This document shows, piece after piece, positions 37,476-42,448 of a stretch of DNA of 42,448 nucleotides. The DNA is from Demequinaceae bacterium. Lineage in GTDB: Bacteria; Actinomycetota; Actinomycetes; Actinomycetales; Demequinaceae. Made by a program: the position numbers and the translations under genes. Location: positions 1 through 42,448 of the forward strand of contig JADGOS010000003.1 of NCBI GenBank assembly GCA_017882825.1. Direction: 5' to 3'. The first letter of the stretch is position 1. Every line of letters begins with the position of its first letter. The notes under the pieces are model-generated. The model was not told the origin of the DNA. It saw only the letters and a list, made by a program, of their open reading frames with translations, and did no database searches.

Positions 37476-38206
37476 TCGCTCCTAGTGGTGGGTTCGGGTC
37501 GCGAAGCGACACGGGAGAGGCTCGCCGCGACGCGGGGCAGCGCGGCGAGCACGACGGCGCGGTCCGCGGCCGTCAGGTGGTACAGGCCATCCGAGACGTC
37601 TCGAGATCCTGCGGGGAGAACGTCGCCGGGGGCAACTCCGCCCGCGAGGACCATCCCGACAAGTTGGTTGCCCTCGCGCACGAGCGCGCGCGCACATTCG
37701 AATCCATGGGGGCCGACGCGGAACGTCGGCGCGAACGCCTGCTCGTTCGCGAGTGCGCGCCAGTCCTTGAGGCACGCCTCGAGGACGGCCGGGTCATCCT
37801 GGCGCTCGGCAAACCACGCGCACGGGTTCGCGACCTCCGAGGCCGGGTTGCCCTCCATATCGGTGACGACCATCATCACTCCCAGGAGTTCGGCGGCGAG
37901 GTCCACGAGCGGCTGGAGGCGCGGCGCGTCGGCACCGGAGAGGATTCCGGTGGACGGTGTACGCGGACCCGCCGCGGCGGACGACAACTCGATCCCCGCG
38001 CCTTCCAGCAGTCCGCGGATGGGCCCGGCGGGAAACCTCCACTGGCGACCGACCTTGATCGCCGGGAGCCTTCCGTCCTGAGCCATTCGGTAGACGGTGG
38101 ACTTGTCGATCCCCAACAGGGACTCGACGTCCTCGGCGGACATGAGGTCCGCCCCGCCCTGCTCCTGCATAATCCTCATACCATGCAGACTATGCATCAG
38201 AGCCAT
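37472..38206 (-). CDS. HTH (excisionase-like) plus PocR-type ligand-sensing domain regulator
   Basis: MSAEDVESLLGIDKSTVYRMAQDGRLPAIKVGRQWRFP DNA-binding module; PocR-like region PLVDLAAELLGVMMVVTDMEGNPASEVANPCAWF...CLKDWRAL...FRVGPHGFECARALV. Likely true start 38179 or 38143, not 38206. Confidence 0.75.
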   Translation of the reverse strand: MALMHSLHGMRIMQEQGGADLMSAEDVESLLGIDKSTVYRMAQDGRLPAIKVGRQWRFPAGPIRGLLEGAGIELSSAAAGPRTPSTGILSGADAPRLQPLVDLAAELLGVMMVVTDMEGNPASEVANPCAWFAERQDDPAVLEACLKDWRALANEQAFAPTFRVGPHGFECARALVREGNQLVGMVLAGGVAPGDVLPAGSRDVSDGLYHLTAADRAVVLAALPRVAASLSRVASRPEPTTRSE

Positions 38207-38250
38207 CGCGGGGCCGGGACCAAGGTCCCCGCCTGCCTCTCATGCAGACT
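38182..38250. repeat. 10-bp direct repeat CATGCAGACT flanking the DosR-like box
   Basis: Copies at 38182-38191 and 38241-38250. Confidence 0.8.
38216..38229. promoter_or_regulatory. DosR-like perfect-arm palindrome upstream of the sulfur operon
   Basis: GGGACC-AA-GGTCCC; 12/14 match to GGGACTWWAGTCCC; candidate minus-strand -10 TAGTCT at 38187-38192. Confidence 0.5.
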
Positions 38251-38290
38251 GCAGGGGGCGCACCAAGAGATGTCGCGATCGCGGGGCGGG

Positions 38291-38334
38291 ACGCAGAGGC
38301 GGGCGGGGCCGAGTTGCCCCGCCCGCCTCTGCGT
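38291..38334 (-). terminator. 18-bp perfect stem-loop downstream of the LppM-like gene
   Basis: ACGCAGAGGCGGGCGGGG-(8 nt)-CCCCGCCCGCCTCTGCGT. Confidence 0.75.
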
Positions 38335-38364
38335 CTATACGTCTGCGGGCCATTTGTCCGCGAT

Positions 38365-39339
38365 CTACTTGTCCGCGGGCTTCTGGCCTTCCCCCTCCGC
38401 CGCGGTCGCAGGCGCCTTGGCACCTGCTGGCTCGGTGGGGGGCGCATCGGAGGCGAGCGGTGGAACCGGGATCGCCTTCCGCCCTCGCGTCGTCGCGACG
38501 AGCGCTCCGGCGAGCCCGGCGAGCACCGCGAGCAGTGCGGCGCCCGCAATCCAGACCCACGGCGGAATGCTCGAGCCCGAGTCCTCGCCCGGTGCCGTGA
38601 TGAGCGTCGGGCTTGGGCTCGTAACGGGCGACGGCGAGGCGCTCGGTTCGGCGCTCGGCGTCACCACCACGGTCACGACCGGTTGGGGTGCCGCGCTGGG
38701 TACGGGGTTGGGCACCGGGTCCCCGCTCGGGAAGAACAGCTGCCCGATACCGGGAATCAGGTGGACCAGGGTCCCCCCCTTGCCCCGGGCGGTGGGCGCG
38801 TTCGCCAAGGTCACCATGTCCCATGCTGCCCACCCGGGCGTTTCGCCCGCGGCAGAGGTCTCCTTGGCACCGGTCTGTTGGATCAGCTTCCCGGGGAAAC
38901 TCACGGTGAGTTGCATGAAGCCGTCACCGTCGATGATCGCCTGCCGCGACGAGTCATCACCGGGCGTGGGCGTGTAGCCGTTGACCACGTACTCGTTGTT
39001 GTCGTCCTTGAGGATCTGAATGCCCCAGGTGTTCGCCACGGCCCCCGAGAAGGTCGCGACCGGTTCGTCGACGAAGTCGACGTGGTATCCCTTCCACTTC
39101 CCGTTGTCGAAGGGCGTGACCGTCGCGTTGGCGAAGAACGCGGCGATGTCGCCAGCGCCCGTCCCGCGGTAGGGGTCCGAAGCGCTGGTGTACGCCTCGT
39201 CAAGGGCGATGTACACGGTCCCGTCGACCGTGTCGTCCGGTTGAATGTAGTAGTAGGCGCTCTGGCGCAGGCACCCCGTGAGGGCGAGAAGGGCGAGCCC
39301 GGCGAGGCACGCGGCGACGAACTTGTGGCGCATCGTCAT
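38365..39339 (-). CDS. LppM-like lipoprotein with C-terminal TM
   Basis: 324 aa; LALLALTGCLRQSAYYY lipobox, Pro/Ser-rich linker, SIPPWVWIAGAALLAVLAGLAGALVATT TM; similar layout to 40728..41429. Confidence 0.7.
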   Translation of the reverse strand: MTMRHKFVAACLAGLALLALTGCLRQSAYYYIQPDDTVDGTVYIALDEAYTSASDPYRGTGAGDIAAFFANATVTPFDNGKWKGYHVDFVDEPVATFSGAVANTWGIQILKDDNNEYVVNGYTPTPGDDSSRQAIIDGDGFMQLTVSFPGKLIQQTGAKETSAAGETPGWAAWDMVTLANAPTARGKGGTLVHLIPGIGQLFFPSGDPVPNPVPSAAPQPVVTVVVTPSAEPSASPSPVTSPSPTLITAPGEDSGSSIPPWVWIAGAALLAVLAGLAGALVATTRGRKAIPVPPLASDAPPTEPAGAKAPATAAEGEGQKPADK

Positions 39340-39399
39340 CTCCTTTGTTGACGTACGCTCACGCTACCGCGAAGGCGAAATGAGCGGCAGGGTCCTGAC

Positions 39400-40641
39400 T
39401 CAGAAGCTCGGCGGGACGGGCGGGACTTCAATCTCCGAGTCAACCGCGTCGGCCTCGGCGCCTCGCACCGAACGCAGCCACGGAATGGTCGCGACCGCCG
39501 CCACCGCGACGAGAAGGGCCGACCCGCCCGCGAGTGCAAGCCCGGCGCGGGCCCCGGTCTTCTCGATCAGCCCACCCGCTAGCCAGGCCCCAGCTCCTAC
39601 CCCGATGCCGATGCCGATGCGAAGCCACGCGAGCCCTTCCATCAACTGGTCCTTCTTGACCGATCGCTGGATGACGTTGTCCGAACTCGCGAGAAGCGGC
39701 GCGATCACCGAGCCAGCGAAGAACCCGACCGCGCTGAAGAGGACCAGGTTAGGTTGCACCGCGAGCAGTGAGAATCCCGCGGCGACCAGGAGCGACACGG
39801 CCACGATCCGACTCCACAGCGGGGACTTCCACTTCCGGGATCCATAGGTGAGGCCGCCGAGGAAGGAGCCGAGAGAGAGGACACCGAGCGCCGCGCCCGC
39901 CCACGCCTTCTGGCCGAGGGAGTCGGCGAACGCCACCGTGGAGATATCGAAGGCACCGAACATGAGCCCCAGCGCCGCGGCGATGAGGCTCACCGCGATC
40001 ACGGGAGGCGGCACGTGAAACCCGAGGCTCGCCCCTTCCGTGCCCGTCCGGGGCGGGGGCTCCGTCGCCTTCTGGGGGAGCAGGATGGCCATGCCGATGA
40101 CGAGGGCGGCGGACGACACCACGAGCCCTGCGGCGGGGTGGACGCTCGTCGCGAGGATCGCGGCAAGCGACGGCCCGGCGATGTACAGGGTCTCGTCGAG
40201 GGCGCCCTCGAGGGAAAAGGCCGCATGGATCTCCTGATCCGTCGTGAGCATGTGCGACCAGCGCGCTCGGGTCAGCGAGCCGAGGGGTCCCGTGAAGGAC
40301 GCGAAGACCACCGCGATCCAGAGAACGGGCTCCGGCCCGCGCGTCATCGCGGTGGAGATCGCGATCACGACCCCCACGATGTGGAGCCCGACCATCGGCC
40401 ACATCGCCGCGCGCTGGCCGACGCGGTCGACGATCCGCGCGGTCGGCACGGTCTGAAGCGCCCACACGAACACCCCGATGGCGGCGACCCTGCCCGCCAC
40501 GGCATACGACGAGTACTGAATCTGGATCATCAGGATGAGGCTGATGTTGAACATCGAGCCGACGAGCCGGGAGAGGAGGCCGGCGAAAACGAACGACGAC
40601 GCCCCCGGCTTGCTGAGCAACCTGCGGTAGTCGTCGAACAT
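39400..40641 (-). CDS. MFS transporter
   Basis: 413 aa; paralogue of 4647..5915 (LMIQIQYSSYAVAGRVAAIGVFVWALQ / AFSLEGALDETLYIAGPSLAAILATS). Confidence 0.85.
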   Translation of the reverse strand: MFDDYRRLLSKPGASSFVFAGLLSRLVGSMFNISLILMIQIQYSSYAVAGRVAAIGVFVWALQTVPTARIVDRVGQRAAMWPMVGLHIVGVVIAISTAMTRGPEPVLWIAVVFASFTGPLGSLTRARWSHMLTTDQEIHAAFSLEGALDETLYIAGPSLAAILATSVHPAAGLVVSSAALVIGMAILLPQKATEPPPRTGTEGASLGFHVPPPVIAVSLIAAALGLMFGAFDISTVAFADSLGQKAWAGAALGVLSLGSFLGGLTYGSRKWKSPLWSRIVAVSLLVAAGFSLLAVQPNLVLFSAVGFFAGSVIAPLLASSDNVIQRSVKKDQLMEGLAWLRIGIGIGVGAGAWLAGGLIEKTGARAGLALAGGSALLVAVAAVATIPWLRSVRGAEADAVDSEIEVPPVPPSF

Positions 40642-40663
40642 CGCCCTAGGCTCTCATGTGGCA

Positions 40664-40725
40664 ACGACGACGGCCGGAAGCGCGGAAGGCGATCCCTCGC
40701 CCCGATCGCGTCCGGCCGTCGTCGT
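40664..40725 (-). terminator. 15-bp stem hairpin immediately downstream of the LppM-like gene
   Basis: ACGACGACGGCCGGA (40664-40678) pairs with TCCGGCCGTCGTCGT (40711-40725). Confidence 0.6.
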
Positions 40726-40727
40726 CG

Positions 40728-41429
40728 CTAGGCCGAAGGCTCGACCGCACCCGGCGCTTCGTCTTCGGGACGGGCGTCGTCCGTGGGAGAGCCGCCCTTG
40801 CGGCGCTTCAGCAGGACGATCCCCACGATGACAAGTGCCACAATCGCGACGGCGACGATGATGATCACGGCCACCGGTGAACTCGTGCCGCCACCGATCG
40901 CCGAACCCGTGGCGTGGGGCGCCTCGGTCAGGGTCAGAAGGTCCCAGGTGACCGTCGTGCCCTTGAGGGTTCCGTTGTGTTCGGTGACCTTTCCAGGAAA
41001 CGTGATGGCCATGGTCGCAATCGCACCCGAACCCGCCGGAAGTCCTTGAGTCTGCGAGGCATCAGGCGCCTTCCCCTGGAACACGAAGGTGTCGCCTTCG
41101 CGCGTGATCGTGCCATCGACGCCCTTAAAGGAAGCGAGGGGTTCGTCGCTGAAGGTAATCCGGGTTCCTACGTATCCATCCTGCTTGTAGGGGGTGACCT
41201 TCGCGTTGACCATCGTGTTGGTGCCGGAGTCCGCGTTCAACTGGTCGGCAAAGGCTTGGTCCGTCATGCCCATCGACGCGCCAATGCCCTCCTGGACGGC
41301 GACGATCATCTCGCCGCTCGCGGTGTTGTTCTCATGCAGGGTGACATCGCTGATGATGCGAACGCAGCTGCTCAGGCTCAGAACGAGAATTGCGGTCGCG
41401 ACGATCGCACCCATCTTCTTGAGGTTCAT
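40728..41429 (-). CDS. LppM family lipoprotein with C-terminal TM
   Basis: 233 aa; LVLSLSSCVRIISDVTLHENNTASGEMIVAVQ, ITFPGKVTEHNG, VAVIIIVAVAIVALVIVGIVLLKRRK. Confidence 0.8.
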   Translation of the reverse strand: MNLKKMGAIVATAILVLSLSSCVRIISDVTLHENNTASGEMIVAVQEGIGASMGMTDQAFADQLNADSGTNTMVNAKVTPYKQDGYVGTRITFSDEPLASFKGVDGTITREGDTFVFQGKAPDASQTQGLPAGSGAIATMAITFPGKVTEHNGTLKGTTVTWDLLTLTEAPHATGSAIGGGTSSPVAVIIIVAVAIVALVIVGIVLLKRRKGGSPTDDARPEDEAPGAVEPSA

Positions 41430-41508
41430 AGTTTTCCCTCTCCGCCGTGAAGACCCCCGCGCCGGGGCGGGCGGTCACGTCAATCCTGGCAGAAGGGGGG
41501 CGCCGCGG

Positions 41509-42448
41509 CTATTGGAGCGCCTCGGCCACTACCTCTGCCGCGGCCGCTTGAACCTCACCCAGGTGCGCCTCCGACACGAACGATTCCGCGTAGATCTTGT
41601 ACACGTCCTCCGTGCCGGACGGGCGCGCGGCAAACCAGGCGTCCTTCGTTGCGACCTTGAGCCCGCCGATGGGTGCGCCGTTTCCGGGAGCCGACGTGAG
41701 CGTCGCGGTGATGCGCCCCCCCGCGAGCGTGGTTGCCCGAACCCGGTCGGGAGAGAGCGCCGCGAGGGCGGCCTTCTGCGATGGAGTCGCCGGAGCGTCA
41801 ATCCTGGCGTACCAGCTTTCGCCCAGCCGATCGACAAGCCCGCGGTGAAGGGCCGCGGGCGAGGCTCCCGTCGTGGCCGAGATCTCGCTCGCGAGAAGGG
41901 CGAGGATGAGGCCGTCCTTGTCGGTGGTCCACACACGCCCGTCGCGCCGGAGGAAGCTCGCGCCCGCGGACTCCTCGCCGCCGAACGCGATCGAGCCATC
42001 GAGGAGACCCTGCACGAACCACTTGAAACCCACGGGGACCTCGATCACGGTGCGCCCGAGGTCGCGCCCCACGCGATCGATGAGCGCCGACGAGACGAGG
42101 GTCTTCCCGATCGCCGCGTCGTCCCGCCACGCCGGCCGCGCGCCGCCGTACAGGTAGGCGATCGCGGAGGCGAGGAAGTGGTTGGGATTCATGAGTCCGC
42201 CATCGGGAGTGACGATCCCGTGGCGATCCGCGTCCGCGTCGTTGCCCGTGGCGATGTCGTACGGCGCGTCGTGGGACATGAGCGCCCTCAGGCTCGCCAT
42301 GGCGTAGGGGGAAGAGCAGTCCATGCGGATCTTGCCGTCCCAATCCAGGGTCATGAAGGCCCAGCGTGGATCGACGTCGGGGTGGACCACCGTCAGGTCG
42401 AGGCGGTGCTCCTCACCGATGGCACCCCAGTAGTCCACGGAGGCGCCG
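41509..42448 (-). CDS. pgm: Phosphoglucomutase (alpha-D-glucose phosphate-specific), C-terminal part, truncated at right edge
   Basis: [73 protein letters not shown]; frame open to the window end. Confidence 0.93.
   Translation of the reverse strand, partial: GASVDYWGAIGEEHRLDLTVVHPDVDPRWAFMTLDWDGKIRMDCSSPYAMASLRALMSHDAPYDIATGNDADADRHGIVTPDGGLMNPNHFLASAIAYLYGGARPAWRDDAAIGKTLVSSALIDRVGRDLGRTVIEVPVGFKWFVQGLLDGSIAFGGEESAGASFLRRDGRVWTTDKDGLILALLASEISATTGASPAALHRGLVDRLGESWYARIDAPATPSQKAALAALSPDRVRATTLAGGRITATLTSAPGNGAPIGGLKVATKDAWFAARPSGTEDVYKIYAESFVSEAHLGEVQAAAAEVVAEALQ

Noticed and set aside
38765-38779. GTGGACCAGGGTCCC resembling the DosR-like palindrome
   Set aside because: Only ~10/14 to the core and located inside the LppM-like coding sequence; most likely chance.

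Overview
High-GC actinobacterial chromosomal segment with no rRNA, tRNA, CRISPR array, IS element or prophage that I could recognise. From left to right: 5' end of tag (truncated), metF, an OsmC-family gene, metE, a GNAT gene, an MFS transporter, a ~2367-aa DUF11-repeat surface protein, a KhtU/KhtT-like K+/H+ antiporter pair, an APH-fold protein with degenerate catalytic motifs, an OmpR-type two-component system with a Met-rich exported small protein, TfoX-N, an oxidoreductase, GNAT, a lipoprotein plus MacB-type ABC exporter with two adaptor subunits and a second two-component system, a group 3b-like [NiFe] (sulf)hydrogenase operon (28189-35219, +), a convergent sulfur-trafficking operon (PocR-type regulator, SQR-like flavoprotein, single-Cys DsrC/TusE, DsrE2-like; 38206-35345, -), two LppM-like lipoproteins flanking an MFS paralogue, and a truncated pgm. 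The most interesting observation is that the hydrogenase operon and the convergent sulfur operon each carry a closely similar DosR-like palindrome upstream (GTGACCAAAGTCCC at 28119-28132; GGGACCAAGGTCCC at 38216-38229), both positioned near -42 of a plausible promoter. This suggests one co-regulated, probably hypoxia-responsive H2/sulfur module that includes several poorly characterised accessory proteins. All calls come from reading the sequence and from memory of protein families; no database search was run.
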